Shown piece by piece: positions 16,621 to 26,516 of a DNA stretch of 64,000 nucleotides. A model generated the notes under the pieces. It was not told the DNA's origin and searched no databases. It saw nothing but the letters and a program-made list of their open reading frames with translations. The translations under genes were made by a program, and so were the position numbers. Position 1 is the stretch's first letter, and each line of letters opens with the position of its first letter. Source of the stretch: Halopiger aswanensis (GTDB taxonomy: Archaea > Halobacteriota > Halobacteria > Halobacteriales > Natrialbaceae); NCBI RefSeq assembly GCF_003610195.1, contig NZ_RAPO01000003.1, positions 372,001 through 436,000 of the forward strand, read 5' to 3'.

Positions 16621-16908
16621 CTAGAAGGACACGGCGTCGGGCGAGTAGGGGCTCCCGACCGGAGTCGGGTCCCGGTCGCTGTATCCGACGCGACCGACCG
16701 CCTTGTCGCTCACTCCAGTGTAGATGGCGAACCGCGCGTCTTCCGGCGTCTCGAAGGTTTCCGACTCGATCCGATCGAGTACGTCGCAGACCTGTTCGCT
16801 TCCGTTCGGGAGTTCGAGCGTGTGCTCGCCGCAGTCTGCGATCAGTTCCTCGGTCGTCGCGGGGTAGTCGTAGTCGTCGATGACGTCGCCGGTGCCGTTT
16901 AGCAGCAT
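16621..16908 (-). CDS. DUF5789-like small protein
   Basis: A 95-residue acidic protein with the family pattern YPATTEELIADCGEHTLELP, then an acidic helix, TPEDARFAIYTGVSDKAVGR and the near-C-terminal GYSDRDP, ending in -SF. Haloarchaeal DUF5789 proteins share this order. Function unknown. ATG 16908 is chosen; a TTG three codons upstream is also possible. A strong AT-rich promoter with a palindrome lies just upstream. Confidence 0.8.
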   Translation of the reverse strand: MLLNGTGDVIDDYDYPATTEELIADCGEHTLELPNGSEQVCDVLDRIESETFETPEDARFAIYTGVSDKAVGRVGYSDRDPTPVGSPYSPDAVSF

Positions 16909-16927
16909 TACACCCAATCCTCAGTGA

Positions 16928-16947
16928 ACAATGATTATAAACATTGT
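16928..16947 (-). promoter_or_regulatory. Palindromic operator overlapping a TATA box
   Basis: ACAATG (16928-16933) and CATTGT (16942-16947) form a perfect 6-bp inverted repeat whose 8-nt centre ATTATAAA contains the TATA element of the DUF5789 gene (20-39 nt before its ATG). A repressor bound here would block TBP. The sequence also lies upstream of the divergent PHP gene at 17059. Confidence 0.5.
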
Positions 16948-17058
16948 CCATAATTGTTTTCTAGCGAGCCAATGGAGATTATATTCCTAATATGCCACGG
17001 CGTCTCGCGGTGCGAGCGCGAAGAAACGCCTTTCCGGACGGGCCCGTTCGAGTGAGCT

Positions 17059-17871
17059 ATGCCATACGCGGATCTGCACGTCCACACGACGCGGTCGGAC
17101 GGCAGCCTCGAGCGCGCGGCGGTCCCCGAGGCCGCCCGCCGCGCCGGCGTCGAGGTCGTCGCGCTGACCGACCACGACCGCCTGCAGCCGGTCTCCGAGC
17201 CGATCGTCGAGCGCGAGGGCGTGACGATCGTCAACGGGATCGAACTCCGCGTGGAGGTCGACGCGGAAACTGCCGACCGCGGGGACGGCCGTCTCGACGG
17301 GCAGCGCGTCGACCTCCTCGGTTACGGCGTCGAGCCGACGCCGGCGCTCGAGGAACTGGTCGACGCGATCCAGACGAACCGGATCGAGCGCGGCCGGGCG
17401 ATCGTCGAGCGCGTCGAGGATCGGCTGGGGATCGACCTCGACGTCCCGATCGACGAGGGATTCGGACGGCCCCACGTGGCTCGAGCGATCGACGTCCATC
17501 CCGACACCGACTACGACTACGAGGGCGCGTTCGACGACCTCATCGGCAACGGCGACCCCTGTTTCGTTCCCCGGGAGATTCCGTCCTTCGAGCGCGGGCA
17601 GCGGGTGCTCTCGGACGCGTGTTCGCTCGTCTCGCTCGCCCATCCGCTCCGGTATCCCGACCCCGAGTCCGCGCTCGCGCTGACGGCCGACCTCGACGCC
17701 GTCGAACTGTGGTACCCATACGACCGCGACGTCGACCGCGGGATCGTCGAGCGGGCGATCGACCGCCACGACCTACTCGCGACCGGCGGCAGCGACGCAC
17801 ACGAGGACGTACTGGGCGTCGCCGGCCTGACTCGCGACGCCTACGAGCGGCTCGGGCTGTCAGCAGAGTAA
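17059..17871 (+). CDS. PHP-domain metal-dependent phosphoesterase
   Basis: A 270-residue PHP protein. Metal-ligand motifs: DLHVHTTRSDGS at 5-16, ALTDHDRL near 36-43, NGIELRVE near 60, SLAHPLRYPD near 194-203 and the closing GGSDAHED near 240. This set is typical of small PHP phosphoesterases acting on nucleotides (for example nucleoside 3',5'-bisphosphates) or other phosphoesters; the substrate cannot be told here. A second, different PHP protein is encoded at 36673. Confidence 0.9.
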   Translation: MPYADLHVHTTRSDGSLERAAVPEAARRAGVEVVALTDHDRLQPVSEPIVEREGVTIVNGIELRVEVDAETADRGDGRLDGQRVDLLGYGVEPTPALEELVDAIQTNRIERGRAIVERVEDRLGIDLDVPIDEGFGRPHVARAIDVHPDTDYDYEGAFDDLIGNGDPCFVPREIPSFERGQRVLSDACSLVSLAHPLRYPDPESALALTADLDAVELWYPYDRDVDRGIVERAIDRHDLLATGGSDAHEDVLGVAGLTRDAYERLGLSAE

Positions 17872-17927
17872 CGGGAATTGCGGCCGATAGCGGAGGGTTC
17901 AATGCGGCGCAGGTCGTATACGTGTGT

Positions 17928-18092
17928 ATGCATTGCCACTACTGCGACCGCGAAGCCGCCTTCGCAGCAGAATCCGACGGGCTGAAAGTTGGACTGTGCG
18001 AGGAGCACTTCCGGGAGCGGTTGCAGGAGCTAGCCGAAGCGGACGGGCTCGAGCAGCTCAAAGAGCAAGTCGACGTCGACCGAGCCGAGTAA
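17928..18092 (+). CDS. Small zinc-finger protein (DUF6757-like)
   Basis: 54 residues with CHYC at 3-6 and CEEHF near 24-28, a C-x2-C...C-x2-H zinc site, followed by an acidic helix (FRERLQELAEADGLEQLKEQ). I associate it with haloarchaeal DUF6757; the number is from memory. Function unknown. It begins 56 nt after the PHP gene on the same strand. The 192-nt gap that follows contains no gene. Confidence 0.8.
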   Translation: MHCHYCDREAAFAAESDGLKVGLCEEHFRERLQELAEADGLEQLKEQVDVDRAE

Positions 18093-18284
18093 GGTCGGAC
18101 GCGGCGACGGGCTGCACTGCCTACTGAGACACGGCGAACGACCGATAGTTGCAGTCGCTTTTCGACCCGCGGGAGCAGGAAGGGCAGCAACGGGTGTAGA
18201 ATAACGTAAGCAGCCGGAACTCGATATCTCGAGGCAGAGCGGAGAGGAGCGTCGACGCCAGACCGAACCGCGTGATCGACTCGA

Positions 18285-19216
<932 letters not shown>

Positions 19217-19236
19217 CCACGGAAGGCGAGCGACGG

Positions 19237-20055
19237 TTACTGTCCGCGCGGGTCCTCGCCTCGAGGCGTCCCCTCGAGGTGGCCGATCCGATTGTCGAGC
19301 AGTTCGCGGATCCAGACGGCGAAGCCGTGATCGCGGCCGTACGTCCAGACGGCCATCTCCTGAACTACGTCGGGAAGGTCGCCGTCCTTGACGCCGGCCG
19401 CGACGATCGCCTGCTGGTCGACCAGGAGGAGTTGACCCGGCCACTCGTCGTACACGTCGTTGGTCGACGCGAGATCCGGTGCGACGACGATCTCGGCGTC
19501 CGGAACCTCATCGGCGTACTCCGCCTGAACGCCCTCGGACGGTACCTCGACGTACACTGTGACGCCCCGCTCGGCGGCCGAGCGCAGCGCCTCGCGGATC
19601 TGTCGGTCGACGACCGACGTCGCGGCGACGAGGTAGTGGATCGTGTCCTCGGCCTCCTCGAGGAAGGTGACGACGCGGTCCGTGACGTGTTCCTTCTGCG
19701 TGATCGACCACATCCCCTCGTCGTCCGGGGCATTTGGCTCCTCGACCTGCTGGAGCGCGTTCTCGGCGGCGTTGATCCGGGAGTCGTAGTCCTCTCGAAT
19801 GCGACGACACGCCGTGTCGACCGGGACCGCCCGGTACTCGCGGGGATCGGTCTGCTGGACCTCGACCAGCCCCTTCCGGTCGAGGCGCTCGACGGTGTCG
19901 TACACCCGCGATCGCGGCACGTCCGCGACCTGACTGACCTCGCGGGCCGTCCCCTTCGAGATGCGCGTTAGTGCGACGAAGCACCGCGCCTCGTACTCCG
20001 TGAGTCCGAGCTCCTCGAGTGCACCGACGGCCTCTTCGGCATCGCTACTTGACAC
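19237..20055 (-). CDS. TrmB-family transcriptional regulator
   Basis: A 272-residue regulator, predicted GTG start at 20055 giving MSSSDAEEAVGALEELGLTE; another GTG 14 codons upstream is possible. The winged helix (about 10-75) reads LTEYEARCFVALTRISKGTA and VPRSRVYDTVERLDRKGLVE. The C-terminal half has the PLD-like TrmB/HVO fold. TrmB-type proteins bind sugars and control transport and metabolism; the ligand here is not evident. It lies 87 nt downstream of the MFS transporter on the same strand and is a plausible regulator of it. Confidence 0.9.
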   Translation of the reverse strand: MSSSDAEEAVGALEELGLTEYEARCFVALTRISKGTAREVSQVADVPRSRVYDTVERLDRKGLVEVQQTDPREYRAVPVDTACRRIREDYDSRINAAENALQQVEEPNAPDDEGMWSITQKEHVTDRVVTFLEEAEDTIHYLVAATSVVDRQIREALRSAAERGVTVYVEVPSEGVQAEYADEVPDAEIVVAPDLASTNDVYDEWPGQLLLVDQQAIVAAGVKDGDLPDVVQEMAVWTYGRDHGFAVWIRELLDNRIGHLEGTPRGEDPRGQ

Positions 20056-20142
20056 AGTTTTACTGACGAGAAGCCCCGAATGCGGTAAAGTTCGCACCTT
20101 TCATCGGACGGGTCGGTCGGCGAACTCGCTCGAGTGCGGAGG

Positions 20143-21351
20143 TCAGTACTCCAACCCGAGCGCCCAGTTGCCCGCGAGCGCGACGACGACCAGCGCGAGC
20201 AGGGCGGCGAGGACGGCGAAGGCGACGCCCCAGCCGGCTAGATCCGCCACGAGCCCGGTTCCGGCCGATCCCGTCGCGCCGACGATTCCGTAGACCGTCC
20301 GAATCAGTCCGAAGCCGACGCCCCGTTCGACGCTCGAGAGGGCGTCGATAAAGCGCGGCAACAGCGCCGCGCCCCAGCCGAGGCCGATCCCGAGCAGGAC
20401 GACCGCGGTCGCGATAGCGACGATACCGGGCACGGCGATCAGCAGTCCGAATCCGGTCGCGGCCAGCACCATACAGCCCGCGGTCGCGACGTCCCGGCCG
20501 AACCGGTCCGATATCGCGCCGACGCCGACCTGCGTGACCGTCTGGACGACGAAGTAGGCCGCGAAGACGGCGCCCGCGAAGGGCGTCGACTGGCCGCGAT
20601 ACTCGACGAGAAAGGTCGGCAAGAAGGAGGCCGTCGCCTGCCAGACGAACGCGCCAGCGACGGCGAGACAGATCGGAAAGGCGATCGTCGGCCGAGTGAG
20701 CAACTCGGCGGCCGGCTCGAGATCGAGCCGCTCGCGCATGGGTTGGTCCGGCCGGGCCGGCGGCGTCGGCCGCACCCGCCGGGCGAACAGGTAGAAGATC
20801 GGCAGGGCGATGACGGCGCCGACGGCGACGGCGGGCCGCCAGCCGTAGCGGACGCTGATCCAGGCCGCGACCGGCGGCGCGACGAGGCCGGCGGCGGGCC
20901 CGCCGCTGTTGTGGACGCCGATCGCGGTCCCGATCTCCGCGTAGGTCTTGATCAGCAGCGTCGTCGCGACGCTGTAGTGGAGCCCGGCGACGGCCCCGAG
21001 GACGACCGTCGCGCCGACGAAAACCGCGAAGCTCGGCGCCAGCGCGAGGAAGAGGCAGGCGATTGCCGTTCCGCCGAGCGAGACGAGGATGATCGGCCGC
21101 TCGCCGTAGCGGTCCGCGAGGACGCCGCTGGGGTACTGCGAGAGGAAGTAAGCCATCCACATCCCCGAGAGGGCGAGGCCGATCGTCGCGTTCGAGACGC
21201 CGAAGTTCGCAGTTAGCTGCGGGACGACCGGACTGATCGCCACGCGTCCGGCCATCGTCCCGAAGAAGGCCAGCGTCGACAGCGCGAGCACGGTCTCCCG
21301 GTAGCGCCACCGCGTCCTCGTCGTCGTTCGTGCGCCAGAATCGTACTCCAT
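20143..21351 (-). CDS. Major facilitator superfamily transporter
   Basis: A 402-residue membrane protein with about twelve hydrophobic helices in two halves. The MFS signature GVLADRYGERP lies between helices 2 and 3 (about 75-85), with a related AISDRFGRD in the second half (about 275). Closest in style to nitrate/oxalate or general metabolite MFS members; the substrate is not predictable. ATG 21351 is chosen because the preceding 16 residues of the frame are not helical or conserved. Confidence 0.9.
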   Translation of the reverse strand: MEYDSGARTTTRTRWRYRETVLALSTLAFFGTMAGRVAISPVVPQLTANFGVSNATIGLALSGMWMAYFLSQYPSGVLADRYGERPIILVSLGGTAIACLFLALAPSFAVFVGATVVLGAVAGLHYSVATTLLIKTYAEIGTAIGVHNSGGPAAGLVAPPVAAWISVRYGWRPAVAVGAVIALPIFYLFARRVRPTPPARPDQPMRERLDLEPAAELLTRPTIAFPICLAVAGAFVWQATASFLPTFLVEYRGQSTPFAGAVFAAYFVVQTVTQVGVGAISDRFGRDVATAGCMVLAATGFGLLIAVPGIVAIATAVVLLGIGLGWGAALLPRFIDALSSVERGVGFGLIRTVYGIVGATGSAGTGLVADLAGWGVAFAVLAALLALVVVALAGNWALGLEY

Positions 21352-21581
21352 CCGGTCGAGTTGTCCCTCGTTCCGAACGGATGAGCGTGTTGCCGGCACG
21401 GCCCAGCGGGCGATTCCGGCGCTGTGGCCGCGTCGCGAGGTCGGCCGATCGAACCGGGACTCGAGGGCGACTTATTAGGCGGCATTCGCAAGCAACGCCG
21501 GAAGATAACGGTCGCTGGCTTGAGGTACCCGGTGTGGTATGAACTACCAACTGTTCTCGAGGGTTGCTCGAGGGTGGGAGC

Positions 21582-23066
21582 ATGATCGGTGAACAGGTTA
21601 CCGATCCGGTGGTACTGACGATGATCGGCTACTTCGCGCTGACGCTGGCGGTCGGGCTGTGGTACGGTCGCGGCGCCGGCGAGGGGTACGTGGAGTTCAC
21701 CCTGGCCGGGCGGGACCTGAGCCTGCCGGTCTACCTGATGACCTACTTCGCGACGTTCACGGGCGGCGGGCTCACGATGGGGATCGCCCAGCAGGCGTTC
21801 GTCGAGGGGATCAGCGCGCAGTGGTACGCGATGACCCAGGGGTTAGCGTGGATGACGATGACGCTGTTCATCGGTTTCATCTACTCGTTCGAGGTCGTCA
21901 GCGTCCCCGAACTGCTCGGCCGCGTGTACGGCGACTACACGAAGTACTTCGCCGGGCTGTTCACCGTCCTCGGACAGGTGGCCCTGACGGCCGGCCAGAC
22001 GATCGGCATGGCGTCGGTCCTGTCGGTCGTCACCGGGATCGACCTCAACACCGCGTTCTGGGTGAGCGTCGCCATCTTCGTCGGGCTCACCGCCTACGGC
22101 GGGATGAATACGGTCGCGTACACCGACACGCTGCACGGGGTCGTCATCATCATCGGGATGCTCGTCGCGATTCCGCTGGCGGTGACGAACGTCGGCGGCA
22201 TTGGGACCATTACGGCCTCAGTGCCGCAGGGCCACACGAACTGGATCGGCGTCGGCGTCGTTCAGATCGGCACGTGGTACCTGATGTACATCACCGTCGC
22301 CGGCGCCCAGCAGCAGATGCTCCAGCGCACGTGGTCCGCCCGGAACCGGCGGGTCGCGATGTTCGGCACCTTCCTCGCGGGCACGATCATCGTCGGCTAC
22401 GGCATCCTCACCGCCACGGCGGGCATGATCGCCAACGCGCAGGGAGCCGACATCGAGTCCTCGATGGCGTTCGCCTGGACGATCACGAACATCCTGCCGG
22501 ACGCCTTCGCGGGCCTGCTGCTGGCCGCGGCCGTCTCGTCGGTCATCACCGGCGCTGACTCGTTCCTGCTGGCGGGCGCGACGAGTTTCGTCAACGACCT
22601 CTACATCCCGCTGCGGGGCGGCCAAGATCAGCTCGCGGACGCTCACCTCGTCGTCGTAACCCGGTTGACCATCGTCGGCTTCGGCGTCGGCGCCGCGCTG
22701 ATCGCCTTCAGCGGCATCGAGATCATCGTCATCAACACGCTCGGCATGGGCATCATGTCCGTGCTGTTCGCGGGTCTGGTGATGATGCTCTGGGACGGTA
22801 CCGTCCGCGAGGCGGGGCTGCCGGGCTTCATCGTCGGCGGCCTCGTCTTCGTCGTCTGGGAGTTCGGGCTCGGCTCGCCCGAGTTCTTCGGTCAAGGGCA
22901 GGTCGAACCGGCCGTCCCCGCGACGGCCGCGGCGATCCTCACGATCTGGCTCGTCAGCGTCGCCTACGACGGCGAGCAGTTCGACAACGAGGAGATCCAG
23001 GAGCACGCGAGCCGCGACATGGATCGGCTGACCGCCGGCGACGTGACGGAGGTGGCCGACGACTGA
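21582..23066 (+). CDS. Sodium:solute symporter (SSS) family protein
   Basis: A 494-residue transporter with about 13 transmembrane helices. The N-terminal half has GRDLSLPVYLMTYFATFTGG (helix 2, sodium site region), and helix 8-9 has SSVITGADSFLLAGATSF, the conserved SSS Ser/Thr sodium-binding area. Substrates of the family include proline, pantothenate, acetate and urea; none can be chosen from this sequence. The cytoplasmic C-terminal tail (about 460-494) is acidic. It precedes hemB by 96 nt and may share its transcript. Confidence 0.93.
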   Translation: MIGEQVTDPVVLTMIGYFALTLAVGLWYGRGAGEGYVEFTLAGRDLSLPVYLMTYFATFTGGGLTMGIAQQAFVEGISAQWYAMTQGLAWMTMTLFIGFIYSFEVVSVPELLGRVYGDYTKYFAGLFTVLGQVALTAGQTIGMASVLSVVTGIDLNTAFWVSVAIFVGLTAYGGMNTVAYTDTLHGVVIIIGMLVAIPLAVTNVGGIGTITASVPQGHTNWIGVGVVQIGTWYLMYITVAGAQQQMLQRTWSARNRRVAMFGTFLAGTIIVGYGILTATAGMIANAQGADIESSMAFAWTITNILPDAFAGLLLAAAVSSVITGADSFLLAGATSFVNDLYIPLRGGQDQLADAHLVVVTRLTIVGFGVGAALIAFSGIEIIVINTLGMGIMSVLFAGLVMMLWDGTVREAGLPGFIVGGLVFVVWEFGLGSPEFFGQGQVEPAVPATAAAILTIWLVSVAYDGEQFDNEEIQEHASRDMDRLTAGDVTEVADD

Positions 23067-23162
23067 GGCGACTCTCGGCGACTCGAGCAGCCGGTCCCGC
23101 GTCCGTCTCGGATCGCTCGAGAGAGCCGCGCCGCTTTTGACCCGGCCGTTTCTAGGGTGGAT

Positions 23163-24182
23163 ATGGACCTTACACATCGCCCCAGACGGCTCCGCCAGGA
23201 CGGCGTGCGCGGGCTCGTCAGCGAGACGAGCCTCGAGCCGACCGACTTCATCGCGCCGGTGTTCGTCGACGCGACGACCGACGAACGGGTGCCGATCGAA
23301 TCGATGCCCGGCCACGAGCGCGTGCCGATCGACGAGGCGGTCGCCCGCGTCGAGGAAGTCCTCGAGACCGGCGTCGAAGCGGTCATGCTGTTCGGGATTC
23401 CCGAATCGAAAGATGCCGAGGGAACCCGCGCGTGGGCCGAAGATGGTGTCATCCAGGAAGCCACGCGTCGAGTCACCGCTGAAACCGAGGCCTACGTCAT
23501 CACCGACGTCTGCCTCTGCGAGTACACGACCCACGGCCACTGCGGCCCGCTCGAGGAGGAACTGCGCGGCGAGGACCACGAGCACGGCCCCGCCTGCGAC
23601 CACGATCCTGACCCGACCCTAACCGTCGACAACGACGCCGCCCTCGAGTCGCTCGCCCGGACCGCCGTCTCCCACGCCGAGGCGGGCGCGGACATGGTCG
23701 CACCGAGCAGCATGATGGACGGCATGGTCGGCGCCATCCGCGCAGGCCTCGACGACGAGGGGTACGAACACGTCCCGATCATGAGCTACGCGGCGAAGTA
23801 CGAGAGCGCCTTCTACGGGCCGTTCCGCGATGCGGCGGATGGTGCCCCCTCGTTCGGCGACCGCCGCCACTACCAGATGGACCCCGCCAACTCGCGCGAA
23901 GCCCTGCGGGAAGTACGTCTCGACGCCCAGGAGGGCGCCGACGTGATGATGGTCAAACCCGCACTCCCCTACCTCGATATCGTCAGCGCCGTCCGCCGGG
24001 AGTTCGACCACCCCGTCGCCGCCTACAACGTCTCCGGCGAGTACGCGATGCTCCACGCCGCCGCCGAGAAAGGCTGGCTCGACCTAGAGGAGGTCGCCCG
24101 CGAGTCGCTGCTGTCGATCAAGCGGGCCGGCGCGGATCTGATTCTCACCTACTTCGCCGAGGACGTCGCATCTGAACTGTAG
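23163..24182 (+). CDS. hemB: Porphobilinogen synthase (delta-aminolevulinate dehydratase)
   Basis: A 339-residue enzyme condensing two 5-aminolevulinates to porphobilinogen. The zinc site [11 protein letters not shown] (about 117-127) shows it is the zinc-dependent class. Active-site lysines lie in [15 protein letters not shown] (about 205) and [11 protein letters not shown] (about 262). A His/Asp-rich insert ([15 protein letters not shown]) follows the zinc loop and is a haloarchaeal extra. It begins the hemB, hemL, hemC, cobA-hemD neighbourhood. The ATG at 23163 is the family start; GTG 23157 is an alternative. Confidence 0.97.
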   Translation: MDLTHRPRRLRQDGVRGLVSETSLEPTDFIAPVFVDATTDERVPIESMPGHERVPIDEAVARVEEVLETGVEAVMLFGIPESKDAEGTRAWAEDGVIQEATRRVTAETEAYVITDVCLCEYTTHGHCGPLEEELRGEDHEHGPACDHDPDPTLTVDNDAALESLARTAVSHAEAGADMVAPSSMMDGMVGAIRAGLDDEGYEHVPIMSYAAKYESAFYGPFRDAADGAPSFGDRRHYQMDPANSREALREVRLDAQEGADVMMVKPALPYLDIVSAVRREFDHPVAAYNVSGEYAMLHAAAEKGWLDLEEVARESLLSIKRAGADLILTYFAEDVASEL

Positions 24183-24223
24183 ATCGGAACCCGATCACCG
24201 TTCTTTGGAGTTCAGACTGGGCG

Positions 24224-24262
24224 GAGGACCCAAGCTATTCGGACGAACGTCCATCGGTCCTC
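24224..24262. other. Nested inverted repeat downstream of hemB
   Basis: GAGGACC (24224-24230) pairs with GGTCCTC (24256-24262), and between them GGAC-GAAC-GTCC (24241-24252) forms a second stem. The inner part contains GACGAACGTC, which recurs next to the promoter at 24368. The 24183-24550 gap has no convincing gene apart from this and the promoter elements. Confidence 0.4.
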
Positions 24263-24360
24263 GATACTCAGCATACAACTGGCAACATCTGCCGCGCGCG
24301 AGCCGGCAATGGCGTTTTTGGCGCCGTTTCGGCGGCGATCCGGACGAACCCCGACCTAAT

Positions 24361-24387
24361 TTCGATTGACGAACGTCGAATATATAA
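24361..24387 (+). promoter_or_regulatory. TATA box with adjacent palindrome, upstream of amtB
   Basis: TTCGATTGACGAACGTCGAA (24361-24380) is an inverted repeat (TTCGA/TCGAA, GAC/GTC) touching a strong TATA box TATATAA (24381-24387). It would start RNA near 24410, 220 nt before amtB. A second TATA-like CTTATATGG is at 24502-24510, closer to the small frame at 24551. Regulation by nitrogen status is inferred from the downstream gene. Confidence 0.45.
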
Positions 24388-24550
24388 CCACGTCTCGAAA
24401 AACACTCGATGTTCAACGCCCTTATACACATTAAATTACCTCTAGATTTGTTCGGTTGTCCCTATTACTAGCCCATTTTGAGACAGATGTCAACGCTAAT
24501 CCTTATATGGAGATGGTCCATCGGAATCAGACGTGATTCAGAAGACAACC

Positions 24551-24631
24551 ATGAGCCCGAACGATTCAGACGTGGACATTCGTCTACAACCCAACGGACG
24601 CGCTACGGAACTGACGGAGGTGCGTGAGTGA
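24551..24631 (+). CDS. 26-residue leader frame overlapping the amtB start
   Basis: ATG to TGA encoding a hydrophilic, acidic 26-residue peptide (begins [16 protein letters not shown], ends TEVRE). Its stop TGA shares the A with the amtB ATG (TGATG), the classical translational-coupling arrangement. No hydrophobic part, no cysteines. It could be a regulatory leader or a small partner; chance is not excluded. Confidence 0.4.
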   Translation: MSPNDSDVDIRLQPNGRATELTEVRE

Positions 24632-26304
24632 TGGAACCGACCGTCCTCCAGACCGAGGTCGAGATGCTGACCGAGGCGATCAACTACACGTGGATCCTGG
24701 TCGCCACGTTCCTGATCTTCTTCATGCACGCCGGCTTCGCCATGCTCGAGGCGGGGCAGGTACGCTCGAAGAACGTCGCGAACCAGCTGACGAAGAACCT
24801 GCTGACGTGGTCGGTCGGCGTGACGGTGTTCTTCTTGATCGGCGCCACCGTGGAGGGCCTCGTCGCCGGAAACGGACTGTCGTTCCAGTTCGAGAGCGCT
24901 GCGTCGGGCTGGATCGACTGGCTGTACGGGGCCGTCTTCGCGATGACGGCGGCGACCATCGTGTCAGGGGCCGTCGCCGGCCGCGCGAAGCTCCGCGCGT
25001 ACGTCACGTACACCTTCCTGCTGGCCGCGGTGATCTACCCGGTCGTCACCGGCCTCACGTGGGCCGGCGAGCACCTCGCGTACGGCGACGTCCTGTTCCA
25101 CGACTTCGCGGGCGGGATGATCGTTCACGGCATGGGCGGCATCGCCGGGCTCACCGCCGCGTGGGTGCTCGGGCCGCGCATGGACCGATACAATAGCGAC
25201 GGCACGGCGAACGTCATCCCCGGCCACTCGCTGACCTTCGCCGCGCTCGGCACGCTGATCCTCGCGTTCGGCTGGTACGGCTTCAACGTCGGTACCTCGG
25301 CGATCATCGGCGAGGGCGCGTTCCTCGGCGACCAGCTCGGTCGCGTCGCCCTGACGACGACGGTCGCGATGGCCTGCGGCGCGATGGGCGCCGGACTCGT
25401 CGCCTGGCTCAAGACCGGCAAAGTCGACACGCTGTACGTCGCGAACGGACTGCTGGCCGGCCTAGCCGCGATCACCGCGATCCCCGACACCACCGCGTGG
25501 TGGGGCGCGTTCGTCGTCGGCGGTCTCGCAGGCATCCAGCTGCCGCTCGTCTTCGAGTTCGTCGAGCAGTACCTGAAGATCGACGACGTCTGTGCGGTCT
25601 TCCCCGTCCACGGCTCCGCGGGGGTCCTCGGAACGTTGCTGTTCCCGTTCGTCGCCGCGCCGGGCGTCGTCGAGAGCGTCACGAACGCGTTCGTCGCTCA
25701 GGTCATCGGCGTCGTCGTCATCACCGCCTGGACGGTCGTCGCGACCGGCCTGATCTGGTTCGTGTTCAAGGCCGCCGGCCAGGCCCGCGTCTCCCCCGAA
25801 CACGAGCGCGACGGGCTCGACGTCTCCGAACACGGCGTCGACACCTACCCCGAGTTCGGTCAGCACGACGTCGACGTCGCGACCGACGGCGGCGAACTCC
25901 GTACTGACGGCGGCACGGACGAGAAGATCATCCGCACGGACGGAGGCAAACCTAACGACGGCGAACTCAAGATGATCACCGCGATCATCCGTCCCGACAA
26001 GCTCGGCGACGTCAAGAAGGCCCTCGCCGAAGTCGGCGCGCCGTCGCTGACCGTCACCAACGTCTCCGGCCGCGGCTCACAGCCCGCGAAGAAGGGCCAG
26101 TGGCGCGGCGAGGAGTACACGGTCGACCTCCACCAGAAGGTCAAAATCGAGTGCGTCGTCGCCGACATCCCGGCCCAGGACGTCGTGGAAGCGATCGGCG
26201 AAGCTGCCAACACCGGCGAGCCGGGCGACGGCAAGATCTTCGTGATCCCCGTCGAGGGCGCCTACCAGGTCCGCACCGGCAAGACCGGACAGGACGCGGT
26301 CTAA
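24631..26304 (+). CDS. amtB: Ammonium transporter Amt fused to a C-terminal P-II (GlnK) domain
   Basis: A 557-residue fusion. Residues 1-395 are an Amt/Rh channel with eleven helices: [19 protein letters not shown] near 30-48, and the pore twin histidines at about 166 ([10 protein letters not shown]) and 327 (FPVHGSAG). An acidic Gly/Asp linker (395-447) leads to a complete P-II domain (448-557): [19 protein letters not shown] loop with [11 protein letters not shown], then [14 protein letters not shown] for the B loop. The uridylylated Tyr51 position is Trp here. Such Amt-PII fusions are known in some microbes; they tie gating to nucleotide and 2-oxoglutarate sensing in one chain. Confidence 0.95.
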   Translation: MEPTVLQTEVEMLTEAINYTWILVATFLIFFMHAGFAMLEAGQVRSKNVANQLTKNLLTWSVGVTVFFLIGATVEGLVAGNGLSFQFESAASGWIDWLYGAVFAMTAATIVSGAVAGRAKLRAYVTYTFLLAAVIYPVVTGLTWAGEHLAYGDVLFHDFAGGMIVHGMGGIAGLTAAWVLGPRMDRYNSDGTANVIPGHSLTFAALGTLILAFGWYGFNVGTSAIIGEGAFLGDQLGRVALTTTVAMACGAMGAGLVAWLKTGKVDTLYVANGLLAGLAAITAIPDTTAWWGAFVVGGLAGIQLPLVFEFVEQYLKIDDVCAVFPVHGSAGVLGTLLFPFVAAPGVVESVTNAFVAQVIGVVVITAWTVVATGLIWFVFKAAGQARVSPEHERDGLDVSEHGVDTYPEFGQHDVDVATDGGELRTDGGTDEKIIRTDGGKPNDGELKMITAIIRPDKLGDVKKALAEVGAPSLTVTNVSGRGSQPAKKGQWRGEEYTVDLHQKVKIECVVADIPAQDVVEAIGEAANTGEPGDGKIFVIPVEGAYQVRTGKTGQDAV

Positions 26305-26516
26305 GCGCTCGGCGACTCCACGTCCCTCGCTGTTATCGCTGTCAATCGAGACGCTGTATCCGTGGCGCTGTTCGGACAGCGGGCGCGGATTTCGGTTCGA
26401 TCGGCTTCGGTTCGGTCTTCATTTTGGCCTCGAGTTCGAGCGCCGGGTATCATGTTCGGGAGCGGCTGCGAGCGGACCTCGGTACTACTTTGCCGTCGCG
26501 TTTCCTAGGGCCGGAT

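Noticed and set aside
21539-21592. 17-residue frame overlapping the SSS symporter start, possible small accessory protein
   Set aside because: It lacks the transmembrane helix of known symporter accessory peptides and simply runs into the symporter gene.
24195-24431. 78-codon minus-strand frame in the hemB-amtB gap
   Set aside because: Cys/Arg-rich composition unlike neighbours, no acceptable start and it runs over the promoter palindromes.
24409-24471. 20-codon frame starting at the predicted RNA start near 24410
   Set aside because: Codon use is unlike the organism and there is no overlap or spacing that supports translation.
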